Positions 47,139 to 56,615 are shown, numbered from the stretch's first letter. The stretch: DNA of 64,000 bases from Xenorhabdus mauleonii (GCF_900113945.1 NZ_FORG01000001.1:62001-126000); one strand, 5' to 3'. Numbers and translations are program-made. Notes: generated from the letters alone by a model not told the origin.

Positions 47139-47488
47139 AGGCGATCCAGCTCGTCTTCTTCCTCAGTTTCCACCGGATTTTTACGCCGTGATACGGGGTC
47201 AAAACCCAGTAATGACGACATTTTTATCATGATTTTTTCGGCATCCGCTTTGGCACTCAATGACGGGTTTCTGCTCTCGCTGCCCTGACTGTTTATAATA
47301 CTAAAGCCCCGTATATCAAGGTCTGCCACGGCTTTTCGGTAAATAGAATAGTTCACACAATACAGCTCTAAATTGTTCCAATCAGCGGCGTTCAGGTCTT
47401 CCCGCTCACTTAAAATTTTACCTTTGGCCTTCCACTGACTGGCGGCAATATCATTAAGGTAAGTTGGCGGTTTTGGCGCTCTTGCCAT
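47135..47488 (-). CDS. Terminase small subunit (P27 family)
   Basis: 117 residues with PPTYLNDIAASQWKAKGKILSEREDLNAADWNNLELYCVNYSIYRKAVADL, the P27 small terminase pattern. It recognises the packaging site. In satellites the matching pac or cos site should lie nearby; I cannot identify it by eye. Overlaps terL by 4 nt. Confidence 0.88.
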   Translation of the reverse strand: MARAPKPPTYLNDIAASQWKAKGKILSEREDLNAADWNNLELYCVNYSIYRKAVADLDIRGFSIINSQGSESRNPSLSAKADAEKIMIKMSSLLGFDPVSRRKNPVETEEEDELDRL

Positions 47489-47603
47489 GATTTTTTTCCT
47501 TGTTGTTTTATTTTCAAAAAAACTGCCGTGCGTAAAAATTGAAGGAGGGGGGCGGTTCCGCTGAGAGGGACATTTGTCATTTTGATACCCCCACCCCGTT
47601 ATT

Positions 47604-48052
47604 TCAGTGAGTGATTATTCTTTTGTTAAAAAAGTCACGATACTTTGCCGCTTCGATTTCCTGTTGCCGATAGATCCCTTGTTTGCGCTTCGCTTTGATG
47701 ATGGGGTCGGTCTGTACGGTCTTGCGGTTATGGCAGGTCTGGCATAATGCCTGATGGTTCGATGCAGACCAGAACAGCACATCAGTATCACCCTGTATCG
47801 GGATGATGTGATCCACAATGATGGCAGGTGTGTAAATACCCTGCGGTAAGCAATGAACACATAACGGGTTAGCTTTCAGGTAGTGCAGCCGATAGCGTCC
47901 CCATCGATTGCTGTAGCTGCGCTGGGTGCGGGTGCCGCGTTGCTTATCCTGCGCTCGTCTGGCCTCCCGCAGGTGTTGCTCGCATATCGCCCTGATTTCA
48001 CCCGCTCACGGCAGTTCGGATAGCTACAGCGTTTTAAGGGTTGCCACGGCAT
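47604..48052 (-). pseudogene. HNH endonuclease with a single-base frameshift
   Basis: The ATG at 48052 overlaps the stop of the connector gene and encodes MPWQPLKRCSYPNCRERVKSGR. One base is missing near 47980, after which the protein continues EQHLREARRAQDKQRGTRTQRSYSNRWGRYRLHYLKANPLCVHC...IIVDHIIPIQGDTDVLFWSASNHQALCQTCHNRKT, a full HNH nuclease (DHIIP, N, H-x-x-CxxCH). Phage HNH proteins assist terminase cutting. With one base restored the length is about 149 residues, normal for the family. Confidence 0.8.
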
Positions 48053-48354
48053 CAGTAGACACCCACATCACGATAGATAGACCACAGTGATTTAATGGTG
48101 AACGGGACTTCTTTAAGAGCAATGTCTGTTGCCATTTCCCGATTTTCATACAGCAAGCCGATATAAAGCAGACAACCCACCTTGATTGCTGGTGTGAAAG
48201 CCAAGCCATTATCAAACCGCTTGCCGATATGTTGCTGGCAGACCTCCAGTGCGGCTTCGGCATAAGCCATTAATAACGCATCATCAAGGGTATCGCTTTC
48301 ATCCAATCGACAATGTTGCCTGATTTCACTCAGGGGAATTGCAATCTGGCTCAT
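48052..48354 (-). CDS. Head-tail connector (gp6-like)
   Basis: 100 residues: IPLSEIRQHCRLDESDTLDDALLMAYAEAALEVCQQHIGKRF is the gp6/DNA-packaging adaptor signature of HK97-type phages, which binds under the portal. It overlaps the next gene upstream by 4 nt, in a compact head operon. Confidence 0.85.
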   Translation of the reverse strand: MSQIAIPLSEIRQHCRLDESDTLDDALLMAYAEAALEVCQQHIGKRFDNGLAFTPAIKVGCLLYIGLLYENREMATDIALKEVPFTIKSLWSIYRDVGVY

Positions 48355-48686
48355 CGGAAAACACCTCCCTTACAAAGCAGCTCCAAACGAGTATGTTTGG
48401 GATCGGGGATAACCGCTACAATGTCGAATGCCGTTCCTCTGGTATTTGCGCCATGATAGGTAATATTATTAGCTGTCGTAATATCATCACGGTAACGCAG
48501 CCAAATACGCATTGTGGCTTCGGCGAAAATAGCACCGGAGGCCAACTTCTCGTGTCCGCTAATAGCTTTCACCTCTGCCCAGACGGTAGCAACATCAATC
48601 CACTTGTAGAACTCAGAACCCAGCTCATCACGAATGATTTCATTCTTTCGAATGGTGATCCGATGTCGTAATCTGCCTGCTCTCAT
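48351..48686 (-). CDS. Phage head closure protein
   Basis: 111 residues starting MRAGRLRHRITIRKNEIIRDELGSEFYKWIDVATVWAEVKAISGHEKL; the MRAGRLRHRI and WAEV blocks define the head-tail adaptor/head closure family. The ATG at 48686 overlaps the portal stop (ATGA). It forms the docking ring to which a tail attaches, here presumably a helper tail. Confidence 0.88.
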   Translation of the reverse strand: MRAGRLRHRITIRKNEIIRDELGSEFYKWIDVATVWAEVKAISGHEKLASGAIFAEATMRIWLRYRDDITTANNITYHGANTRGTAFDIVAVIPDPKHTRLELLCKGGVFR

Positions 48687-49900
48687 TCCTTGGCCTCCGC
48701 TGTTTCTTTCACTTCGACCGTTTGCTTCCATGCCTGACTGAATTCATCGCCACCGTCACGCGGCGATAATCCCTCACGTTCGCGGGCTTCATTCGGTGAC
48801 ATGACACCGGATTTAATCGCCGTCTCATAGCTCTGGAAACGTTCTTTCGGATTGGCACGCAGTAAGTCGGCAGTGTCAAATTCGACTTGATAACGAACAC
48901 CCCGCTTTGCCGAAGTCATTAGTAAGGCCGCTTTGATTTGCTGCTCAAAATTGGCGAGCCACGGGCGCATAGTGATGGTCAGAAAAGCGCGTGAGGCTTC
49001 GCTGAAATTGCTGTAGGTGCTGTTCGAATATTCTTGCAGAAAGATCGGGCTGACATTGAACATACGGGCGATATCGTCAATGGTGAAACGGCGGGAGGCC
49101 AGCCATTCTGCATCTTGGTTACTCATGCCTAATTGTTGGTATTCCATCCCACCTTCAAGGATCGGCGTTTTCCCAGCGTTGCGAGCACCCTTGTAGCGTT
49201 CGAGGGCTTCCAGTGCTTTACTTCCCTTTATCCCATCCAGCCAGTCAGCGGCTTTAATTACTCCCGCCGCCATCATGCCGTCTTTCATAATGCTTGCGCC
49301 GTGGCGCTGTTGTGCCAGACCTAAGCTCAGTGTTTCACGGCAAACCGTGACGGGAGAACGCCCCAAAAAGCCATCTTCGGTGGCATAGCGCAAATGTAAC
49401 ACTTCTTCCTGTAAATAGGTTTTAACCTTACCGCTATAAGGCTCGGTGATGGTATACGCGAACCGATGATCGGATAATCGTTGTGGTACGACTGCTGATG
49501 GCAGGTAAGGATGTAAGGATTGCGGCTGCCCATCCCGCCCCCAAACAATCACCGCATACGCATTGCCATTCAGCAGGCAATGACGCATCAGGGTTCTTTT
49601 GAACTGGTACGGCGTCTGGCAGTCATTCGGGCACTCATTGAGTAAATAATCAACGGGGTGATCACTCAACCATTCGCGGGTTTCTTTGCCGTTCTGGTGT
49701 TGAACCCGATAGAGGTAGCAAGGCATGGAGGCCACCGCTTCACTAATGACGGTAACGGCGTTCATCACAGCGGGTAACCCTTCTGCCGTAGACGGAGAAA
49801 CATGTTCGCCTGATTTGGTATTAGCCATGCCTGCCAGTGAAAGAAACTCATCAATACCCATGCTGCGGGTTTCAGGCGTTTTTCGCGTAAAAGGCCACAT
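48683..49900 (-). CDS. HK97-type portal protein
   Basis: 405 residues: VMNAVTVISEAVASMPCYLY, RTLMRHCLLNGNAYAVIVWGRDGQ, LHLRYATEDGFLGRSPVTVCRETL, and SRRFTIDDIARMFNVSPIFLQEYSNSTYSNFSEASRAFLTITMRPWLANFEQ are the family landmarks. It forms the dodecameric portal. The gene is intact. Confidence 0.94.
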   Translation of the reverse strand: MWPFTRKTPETRSMGIDEFLSLAGMANTKSGEHVSPSTAEGLPAVMNAVTVISEAVASMPCYLYRVQHQNGKETREWLSDHPVDYLLNECPNDCQTPYQFKRTLMRHCLLNGNAYAVIVWGRDGQPQSLHPYLPSAVVPQRLSDHRFAYTITEPYSGKVKTYLQEEVLHLRYATEDGFLGRSPVTVCRETLSLGLAQQRHGASIMKDGMMAAGVIKAADWLDGIKGSKALEALERYKGARNAGKTPILEGGMEYQQLGMSNQDAEWLASRRFTIDDIARMFNVSPIFLQEYSNSTYSNFSEASRAFLTITMRPWLANFEQQIKAALLMTSAKRGVRYQVEFDTADLLRANPKERFQSYETAIKSGVMSPNEAREREGLSPRDGGDEFSQAWKQTVEVKETAEAKE

Positions 49901-49902
49901 GG

Positions 49903-50451
49903 TTACACCTCGGACAGTTGCAACCAGTAATGACGCAAATCCACATGACAGGGCTTAGCGGCATTCAGTGAACGCCTAGCAATCTCTACGCCACTTTCAG
50001 GATAGGCAGGTAAGCTGGTTATGGTGATTTCCCGTAATTCAGCCTCCAATACGGTTCTGATATAAGGTGTTTGGTCTGTATCCCACTGATCTTTAATGGC
50101 ACGAAAACCAAAGGACATGCCTTGTATATCCCCGCGTTCAACCAGTGTTAATACATCGTGCCCTAATTGCGTATCTGGTGGGGTTAGTTCGAAGCGTAAT
50201 CCGATGGCATCTTCAACAAGTTGCAATGTGCCGGACGTGGTACGGCCTAACAGGTTCATCGGGTCATGCTCGTACAATGCCCTGATATCAGCCCCTGCCG
50301 CTAAGCTGGCGTTAAACGCATTCGGGGCAAATTGTTCGACAAATTCATCACACAACACATGGGATCGGCTGTTCCACTTAATCACATAACCTGTCAGCGT
50401 CTTATTGCTGGCAGACAGTGAAGCGGTGCGGATTTCAAAATCATTCTTCAT
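49903..50451 (-). CDS. HK97-type prohead protease
   Basis: 182 residues of the U35/S78 serine protease family: TGYVIKWNSRSHVL, FAPNAFNASLAAGADIRALYEHDPMNLLGRTTSGTLQL with catalytic His in YEHDP, and GDIQGMSFGFRAI with catalytic Ser. It cleaves the capsid delta domain during maturation. Ends 2 nt before the portal start. Confidence 0.92.
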   Translation of the reverse strand: MKNDFEIRTASLSASNKTLTGYVIKWNSRSHVLCDEFVEQFAPNAFNASLAAGADIRALYEHDPMNLLGRTTSGTLQLVEDAIGLRFELTPPDTQLGHDVLTLVERGDIQGMSFGFRAIKDQWDTDQTPYIRTVLEAELREITITSLPAYPESGVEIARRSLNAAKPCHVDLRHYWLQLSEV

Positions 50452-50495
50452 TGATGGACTCCAAGGCTTGGAAAGGGGCGCGATACCCCTTCTGC

Positions 50496-51647
50496 TTAGT
50501 TGCCGGGTGCTTTCACTTCCAGTACCTTAATTGCGTTGGGATCCACCAGCCCGCCGCCCAGATATTTATCGGTATGTACCTTATAACATCCCGGCTCGGT
50601 GATATTGTCAGGACGGGTACGAATGCCCGTTTCATGGTCAACAATGAAATAGCCGCGCTTGAAATCACCCAGACCGATCACACCCTCTGGCATAAATTCG
50701 AGGTAATGGACAGGCAAGCCCAGCAGCATATCGGGATCACCCGCCTGTAAACGTTCCCGCCAGATATAATCACCATTGCCGTTTTTCAGCTTCTGTACCT
50801 GAGCGGCTGTGCTGGAGTTCATCACCCAGACGGCATTTTTACGGTATTTATTTTTGAGTAAGAATTTCAGGTCAATCAGGTTATCCGCTGAAAGTTCGGC
50901 CACTTCCAGTTTTTGCAATGTGCCAAATGCACGAATCTTGTCGGCTTGGGTATCACGGGGATAAGACAGAAAGCCTTTTGCTTTCTTGCTGCCGTCACCG
51001 CTCACGAGACCCGTTTCTTCGGTATCAACGAATGTGTCGGCAATTTCAGAAGTCAGCCAACCTAAGATATCCACATCGCTAAAATCGATAATCTCTTGGG
51101 TTGTCTTGGGGTAGGCGTAAATGGGAAACAGTTTAATGCTGACTTCTTCCATTTTCGGCGTTGTGGTTTCATGGCGTGACTTGCCTTCTTCCCCGTGTGC
51201 CACGGCTGCGCCACCGACCAAAACAAGCTGTTTGTATTCGTTGCTACGTGTGGTTTTTACCGTACAGATACGGCGCATGACTGACTCATCTGTCAGTTGC
51301 TTCATGATCTGTTTGTTCAGCTCAGGGATAAAGGTATAGCCACCGTCTGACGGAACGCCCATAGATAAGGAACGAGCCTCGCCAGTCAGAACATAGTGGC
51401 GCAGTTCATCATTGCTGAGTTTTTTGCTGGTCGGTTGTGCCTTTACCTGACTGCGTTCTTCATCAGCCAATGCTTCATAACGGGCAATTTCAGTATTCAG
51501 CGTGTCGGACTGGCTGCGCAGCTCATCGAACTATTTGGCTTCATCGGCATTGAGTGAACGCTTTTCGTTTTCAGCGTTGGTGAGCAGTGAACGCATTTGT
51601 TCGGTAAGGGAAGCCTTTTGTTGGCGTAATTCGAGTAGCTTTTTCAT
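50496..51647 (-). pseudogene. HK97-type major capsid protein with an in-frame amber codon
   Basis: The ATG at 51647 opens the coiled delta domain (MKKLLELRQQKASLTEQMRSLL...LNADEAK), which stops at TAG (51533-51531) and continues in the same frame FDELRSQSDTLNTEIARYEALADEERSQ into the capsid body (MGVPSDGGYTFIPELNKQI..., LVGGAAVAHGEEG, IYAYPKTTQEIIDFSDVDI). Only one base change (CAG to TAG) is needed to explain it. A frame from 51470 would make a capsid without delta domain. Without suppression this island cannot form normal heads. Confidence 0.88.
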
Positions 51648-51771
51648 GGTGTTTTACGGTTGGTTATTCTGCTTAAAACACTATTTAGCATCATGAAAAA
51701 TGATAAAAAAGCCCCTGAAATTCAGAGGCTAAACTTGCGAAAACATGAGGACGAAACATTTACAAAATCTT

Positions 51772-52167
51772 TCATTTACACAGTGATAAATCTTTTACAT
51801 AGGTGGTTGGTGACATCCACGATAATTTATCGCATGTCAGATAACCATCGCTTTTTAACTTATAATCAACATAAAAAGAGATAGGAAAACCAATTATAAA
51901 TGATGCAATCATCAACCTACTAAGATATTTAACAACTAACTTGTTAAATTTAGGTAATCTATCAAAGATAAAGAAAAAAACAGAGCCTGATAACGAATAT
52001 AATAATAGAGGTGAAGACATAACAACCATGACAACAGTGGCAGAAAATCTTATTTCATCTTTCATTAATATTAATGAAACAGCATCGCCAATAATGAAAG
52101 CAACTATAAATGTCATTAACAATAATAATATTAGCACACCTAATGCTTTAAGGTATTTACTATTCAC
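51772..52167 (-). CDS. DUF1240-like membrane protein, putative immunity protein
   Basis: 131 residues with four hydrophobic segments and a C-terminal SDGYLTCDKLSWMSPTTYVKDLSLCK, which is how I recall DUF1240 proteins of Photorhabdus and Xenorhabdus. It overlaps the toxin-like gene by 4 nt. A multi-pass inner-membrane protein coupled to a membrane toxin gene is the normal layout of immunity to pore-forming toxins. The role is inferred from context. Confidence 0.65.
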   Translation of the reverse strand: MNSKYLKALGVLILLLLMTFIVAFIIGDAVSLILMKDEIRFSATVVMVVMSSPLLLYSLSGSVFFFIFDRLPKFNKLVVKYLSRLMIASFIIGFPISFYVDYKLKSDGYLTCDKLSWMSPTTYVKDLSLCK

Positions 52168-53129
52168 CTAATCCTTCCTAATTCATTAAAAAAATGCTGT
52201 AAATCCGCTTCCGGTGTTCTTGGTTTTCTCTTCATTTCTTCTTTTATGAGTGCTATTAATTTTTCACTTATCCCATATTGCTTATCAAGAGCATCTAAAA
52301 TATAAGCCACTGCAAAACCAGCAAGTAGAACTATTCCCGCAACAGCAATTATACTGCCACCTAAAGCGGCTGTAGCAATTAAAGCTGAACCGACAGCCCA
52401 AGAGGCTGTCGCTATAATAGCAGTTTTAGCCATATCCATGGTTACATTTCCAAGAAAATCGGCTAGCGTATATTCATCCTTAAAAATACTTTCTATTACT
52501 CGATATCCAATAGAAAAAATGATGGAGAATCTAACTCCTTGAACAACGCTTGCATTAAGACCCTGCTGCCCTATTCCCATTCCAAGCATTTGGGGATTTT
52601 TGGCACGATATCGTGTCCCCATGATACGACTCCGAAGACCTGCATGCCCTGATATGTGAATATACTTTTCCCCATTTTTTCCTACATGTTCTGCCGCTTT
52701 AATGCCTAAGCTCTTAAATTCTCGAACAACATCATGGAATCCACGTGAATCATAGATATTTCCTGCATAAGTAGATATGGGATCAGTGACAGAAAATACA
52801 CGCGCTATAGGATTTTTTTTCTTGTATCCTGCGTCCGTACCTCTTGCAAATGCTTCTTCATAATTTAGGTGTTTTTCGTTCATACCTCTTGCAAATGCTT
52901 CTCCATGATTTGGACTTTGTGGACGGCGAGGACTAATATCCTCAATAATGCTTTGAGCTTCTGATAATGTGAGAACAAAGTGATACTGGGTATTATCCCT
53001 CAATACTTTTTCTAAACCAATAGCATCAAAAAATTCATGTTGAGGCTTTAGCTGATTAATTCCCACATTCCCCCTTAAAACATCCCCCATATAGCCATCC
53101 CAAGTGGAATTATATTTCTTATGTGTCAT
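52164..53129 (-). CDS. Putative membrane-active toxin carried by the island
   Basis: 321 residues without a signal peptide. Residues 1-110 are polar and contain a short internal repeat (GEAFARGMNEKHLNYEEAFARGTDAG). Residues 195-290 are strongly hydrophobic, with hairpin-like Ala/Gly/Ile segments (TAIIATASWAVGSALIATAALGG; IIAVAGIVLLAGFAVAYIL), like channel-forming bacteriocins and membrane-targeting T6SS effectors. It is followed by a coupled DUF1240-like gene. Its upstream region is shared with the hcp operon. No phage structural role fits. Function is inference. Confidence 0.62.
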   Translation of the reverse strand: MTHKKYNSTWDGYMGDVLRGNVGINQLKPQHEFFDAIGLEKVLRDNTQYHFVLTLSEAQSIIEDISPRRPQSPNHGEAFARGMNEKHLNYEEAFARGTDAGYKKKNPIARVFSVTDPISTYAGNIYDSRGFHDVVREFKSLGIKAAEHVGKNGEKYIHISGHAGLRSRIMGTRYRAKNPQMLGMGIGQQGLNASVVQGVRFSIIFSIGYRVIESIFKDEYTLADFLGNVTMDMAKTAIIATASWAVGSALIATAALGGSIIAVAGIVLLAGFAVAYILDALDKQYGISEKLIALIKEEMKRKPRTPEADLQHFFNELGRIR

Positions 53130-53223
53130 TCCTCAATTCTCCATAATATTCGTCATGAATAATTTCATTAATTACTATTAAGGCATGTAACAATAAAGTG
53201 ATTTGTGTCACGATTTCCATATA

Positions 53224-53370
53224 GCATCAATTAAACAGGATATAACAGCAATATTTATCTATTCCAGCGTGGATAAAAGCACACCCGCAAAATTGTGATT
53301 AACCTCTCTTCTTAAATAAAATCAGATAATTACCTAATTTAAATTTCAGATAGTACCCTAATAAAAAAAC
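53224..53370 (-). promoter_or_regulatory. Upstream region of the toxin gene, shared with the hcp operon
   Basis: Counterpart of 40056-40200 (about 80 percent identical by eye). It ends roughly 95 bp before the toxin ATG. Carrying the same upstream DNA implies common regulation or common ancestry of the two modules. Confidence 0.75.
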
Positions 53371-53460
53371 AAATTGATGTACTAAATTTATCTTCTTAGA
53401 TTCATCCGGCTTTTATTTGCCTGCCAGAAGATACCCCCCTGAAAATCTTTTTGTCCCTCT

Positions 53461-53680
53461 CAACTGTATACCCTGTGCATTTACCTCTGAATGCCTTGTC
53501 CTGCCTGAGTTTGTGGCGGTGTATATGATATACACCAACTGTGCACGACTGTTCACCCTGACGATAAATAACCGATGTATAGGGTGTATAGTTAGTGCAC
53601 AGTTAAAAGATAACTATACACCTTATTTTTACCTTTAATATCATATGATTATTCTATTTTGTGCACAGGGTGTACAGTTA
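53461..53680. other. Iteron cluster, candidate replication origin of the island
   Basis: Direct and inverted copies of a GGTG-type iteron: GGTATACAGTTG (53461-53472, minus), GGTGAACAGT (53548-53557, minus), GGTGTATAGTTA (53583-53594, plus; 53611-53622, minus) and GGTGTACAGTTA (53669-53680, plus), plus a GGTGTATAT-type palindrome at 53518-53536. GGTGAACAG is, to my memory, the type I iteron bound by the P4 alpha protein. The cluster sits just downstream of the primase/helicase gene. Confidence 0.72.
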
Positions 53681-53702
53681 ACACCAAAAGTTTATCTGGG
53701 GG

Positions 53703-55109
53703 TTAACCTCTGCGCAGTTCAGGCACTGCCGGAAGCCATTCTTCGGCCTCTTCGGATAACGCCACGTTATACGAATAACCTTGCTTTGTCCTGACTTTTC
53801 GATAGTCCTTCCGGTATTCCTGCATAATCTTGGGGATTGAATCACCAAATTTTGTCAGGGTTAACGGCCGTTCAAATTCGTGCGCTTCCATAAAAGATAA
53901 ATAGGCATGATAAAGATAAATACGCGGTGCCCGTGGGCTGATATTTTTATTCCCCATCTTCATCCCAGTTGTATCATTGACAGACACCAAATAACCACAA
54001 AAGCGATACAGCGGATCGGAATGACTCTTTACCGTTAACGCTTCGTTCGAGTCGCGTTGCGCCTGTAGTAGTTTCTTAGCCTTATTCTGGTCGGCAAATT
54101 CGTTTAACAAGTGACGAATAATTACAGGCAGTTCCCGACTGATTTTCTCCGGCAATTGTGGGTCTTTCTCGGACTCTTTGACCGGAATATTAAACGGGAA
54201 TATCACCCGCCGCCGTGCAATACCGCCATTGCGTTCGGTAAAGCTCATCGGTTCGTTATTGGTGGCTAATACCACGGCTTTGATGATAGTAGAAAATTGC
54301 TTCTCGTATTTTCCGTCAACTTCAATCAGGTCGCCGCCTGTAATGGCCTTAATGCCTGCGCCTTCACCCACATATTTAACCTGATCGGGCAGCGTAATTA
54401 AGCTCTTGCCGACAAACTGATAACGGCCTCTGGCTTCATCCAGCGCTCTCATATTGCCACTGGCGGTGTTATGTTCGCCTGCTAATAAGGTCGCGATATA
54501 AGTAAACACACTTTTACCGCTGCCACCTTCGCCTGTCACTTCAATAAATAGCTGCCAGTCATAACGGTTTGCCAAAATCATAAGCAAGGCAGCTTTGATG
54601 CGATTCATCTTGTTTTCATTCTGCCCCGCCGCATGGGATAGCCAGCGATAAAAGTCAGGAGCATGATCCGGCAAGTTTTCGCCGATAGTGGGCTGGGTAA
54701 ACTCAATGCCATTATGGTTTATGAGCCAATGTTCCGACTGGTGAGGGGCAAATTGTTGTGTCGATAACGCATACACGCCATTGCTGAATCCGATTAAATC
54801 CGACCGTTGTTCGCCAATAACCAGAATTTGTAATTTCATGGCACAGATAGCGTTATTGATACCATTCGGGCTATAAGGGGTGTCGTGCTGGTCAAAGATT
54901 GCCACCATTGCGCGACGCAGCTCATTATCTGAAAGGGTTTCCCATGTCGTGCCGTTATAGTGATAAACGGCTTCGCTTTCAGCATGTACCGCAATTTTTT
55001 GGTAATGCTCAACCAATAATGCCCCGCGCTGACTGGCTGCCATTTGTGCCAGATTGTTAGTGGCCTTTTTGGGCTTCGTTTCGTGGATCACTGCCGCTTC
55101 TGCTTCCAT
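53703..55109 (-). CDS. P4-alpha-like helicase part (second part of split gene)
   Basis: 468 residues. The SF3 helicase Walker A is VTGEGGSGKSVFTYIATLL, Walker B is the SLITLPDQV region, and sensor motif VVLATNNEPMSFTERNGGIARRRVIFPF follows. The C-terminal part resembles the origin-binding end of P4-alpha-type proteins. The frame in fact continues upstream to about 55245 (TINGWVTLPPTEYKADW...), where it should join the primase part at 55226-56077. One missing A in an A4 run near 55245 causes the split. Confidence 0.9.
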   Translation of the reverse strand: MEAEAAVIHETKPKKATNNLAQMAASQRGALLVEHYQKIAVHAESEAVYHYNGTTWETLSDNELRRAMVAIFDQHDTPYSPNGINNAICAMKLQILVIGEQRSDLIGFSNGVYALSTQQFAPHQSEHWLINHNGIEFTQPTIGENLPDHAPDFYRWLSHAAGQNENKMNRIKAALLMILANRYDWQLFIEVTGEGGSGKSVFTYIATLLAGEHNTASGNMRALDEARGRYQFVGKSLITLPDQVKYVGEGAGIKAITGGDLIEVDGKYEKQFSTIIKAVVLATNNEPMSFTERNGGIARRRVIFPFNIPVKESEKDPQLPEKISRELPVIIRHLLNEFADQNKAKKLLQAQRDSNEALTVKSHSDPLYRFCGYLVSVNDTTGMKMGNKNISPRAPRIYLYHAYLSFMEAHEFERPLTLTKFGDSIPKIMQEYRKDYRKVRTKQGYSYNVALSEEAEEWLPAVPELRRG

Positions 55110-55225
55110 GAGTTTTTTCTCCCCAATCTGATATAACCCGTTGCTGAATGCCTGCTTTGCTGCCTCTATACCGTGACGTTGACGATAATCGTCCCAGTCG
55201 GCTTTATATTCCGTTGGCGGTAACG

Positions 55226-56077
55226 TTACCCAGCCATTGATAGTTTTGGCGGCTTTTTAAGCTTGCCGTTTTTGTCCCGTTCTTCCGGCTCGTGCCAGTC
55301 ATTGTCAGCCGCAAGGATAATTTTCGATGCAGGCCACTGCTTTCTGACCAATCCAGCAACATTCAGTAAATTACTTTCATCAATCGCAGCCAGCACCGCG
55401 CCATTATGTAACTGGCGGATAGTCAGCGCCGTAGCATAACCTTCGGTAATGATTATGGTGTCTGGCATTCCGGCAATTTCACATACCGGAATAACACTCC
55501 CTTTCTTTCGTGTGCCGGAGACAAGGTACTTTTCACCGTTTGGCTTGATGGTCTGGGCACCCGTAATAGTGCCGTCCAGCGTTTGCGTTACCAGCAATAG
55601 AGAATCCTGCAATAATCGCTGATTGGGGCAATGCAGCCCTTTTTTCGCCAGATACTGAGATTCTCCCCTTATCGATTTTGCCACCAGCACCGCGATCCGT
55701 TCCGCAATGGGTTTCATTGTTCGAGGCTGCTCTTTAACTGGTTTGAGTTCAGGTAACGGCATTGCCAGCACATCAGCAACCTGCTTAGCAGCGGTTAGAA
55801 TAGTGATACCTTTAGTTCTTGCCACTAAATCCAGACCATCACCATGATTGGGCTGATCACACTGGCGACAATGCCAATCGCCGTGATGGTTATCGTCTAT
55901 AAAGTGAAAACGGTCAGTACCGCCGCATATCGGACAAGCGCCATGCTTCCCTTTTGCCGGAACGTCAATACCACAGGCGGGCAATAGGCTTTGCCAGTGA
56001 TTCATGGCGGATTGTTTCACGGTTCGGATAACGTTTATCGGGCGGTTGTCCGTATGTTTTGAAGAGGAATGACTCAT
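55226..56077 (-). CDS. P4-alpha-like primase part (first part of split gene)
   Basis: 283 residues. The zinc finger CPICGGTDRFHFIDDNHHGDWHCRQC is P4-type, and the Toprim segment has IIITEGYATALTIRQL and IILAADNDWHEPE. It ends GKLKKPPKLSMAG with a stop, whereas adding one A gives KTINGWVTL and a continuous alpha-like protein of about 790 residues. As a unit it primes and unwinds island DNA at its own origin. Confidence 0.9.
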   Translation of the reverse strand: MSHSSSKHTDNRPINVIRTVKQSAMNHWQSLLPACGIDVPAKGKHGACPICGGTDRFHFIDDNHHGDWHCRQCDQPNHGDGLDLVARTKGITILTAAKQVADVLAMPLPELKPVKEQPRTMKPIAERIAVLVAKSIRGESQYLAKKGLHCPNQRLLQDSLLLVTQTLDGTITGAQTIKPNGEKYLVSGTRKKGSVIPVCEIAGMPDTIIITEGYATALTIRQLHNGAVLAAIDESNLLNVAGLVRKQWPASKIILAADNDWHEPEERDKNGKLKKPPKLSMAG

Positions 56078-56080
56078 GAT

Positions 56081-56491
56081 CTATTCCTCCCCATAGACAG
56101 CCGCACACAGTGCGTAATAAACGTCTTGGTTAAAATCACAGGCCAGCGCGAGCAAATCGCGCAGTTCTTCGGAACAATCCCTGCCGATTTTGTCAAGAAT
56201 GACCTCAAATAATGATATGGCTAGCCCTGCCCGATACATAGCTTGATCTAACGGTATCGCGTTCTGATGTCTGTTCACCACATAACCTAACAATGCCATC
56301 AACAAGGGCTGTGGTGTATGTTTCAACAATGCTTGCTGTATTTCTTGATTAATATCACGCGCCAGCAAGATCAGGTTATTGAGTTCAATGGTGCATTCTT
56401 CCGGTGACTTTTCGAGAATAAACGTGAAAACAGAGGCTGCTAACTGAGTGCGATACTCTGCCTGTTTTAATGAAAGAGTTTTTTTACCCAC
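56081..56491 (-). CDS. Island protein of unknown function
   Basis: 136 residues containing two related halves: YRTQLAASVFTFILEKSPEECTIELNNLILLARDINQEIQQAL and YRAGLAISLFEVILDKIGRDCSEELRDLLALACDFNQDVYYAL. It is therefore an internal duplication of an all-helical unit. It lies between the primase gene and a small leader ORF, with short spacing on both sides. I do not recognise the family; such genes sit next to primases in many satellites. Confidence 0.7.
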   Translation of the reverse strand: MGKKTLSLKQAEYRTQLAASVFTFILEKSPEECTIELNNLILLARDINQEIQQALLKHTPQPLLMALLGYVVNRHQNAIPLDQAMYRAGLAISLFEVILDKIGRDCSEELRDLLALACDFNQDVYYALCAAVYGEE

Positions 56492-56615
56492 GGCGCACCT
56501 CCTGACGGGAAACGGATCTCAGGAAGGAAATAACCGCCAGAATGATGATAAGGCGCTGGGAATGAATTAGGCATGTAAATTTAGGGCGAGTTTGGGTATG
56601 CTGTATGCCAGCCAT
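56484..56615 (-). CDS. Small ORF upstream of the replication operon
   Basis: 43 codons from MAGIQHTQTRPKF, with AAAGGAG 9 nt before the ATG, an excellent ribosome site, and an 8-nt overlap with the next gene. A hydrophobic middle (LIIILAVISFL) and a basic tail. It may be a translated leader or an Ash/Icd-like fragment. Confidence 0.5.
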   Translation of the reverse strand: MAGIQHTQTRPKFTCLIHSQRLIIILAVISFLRSVSRQEVRRG

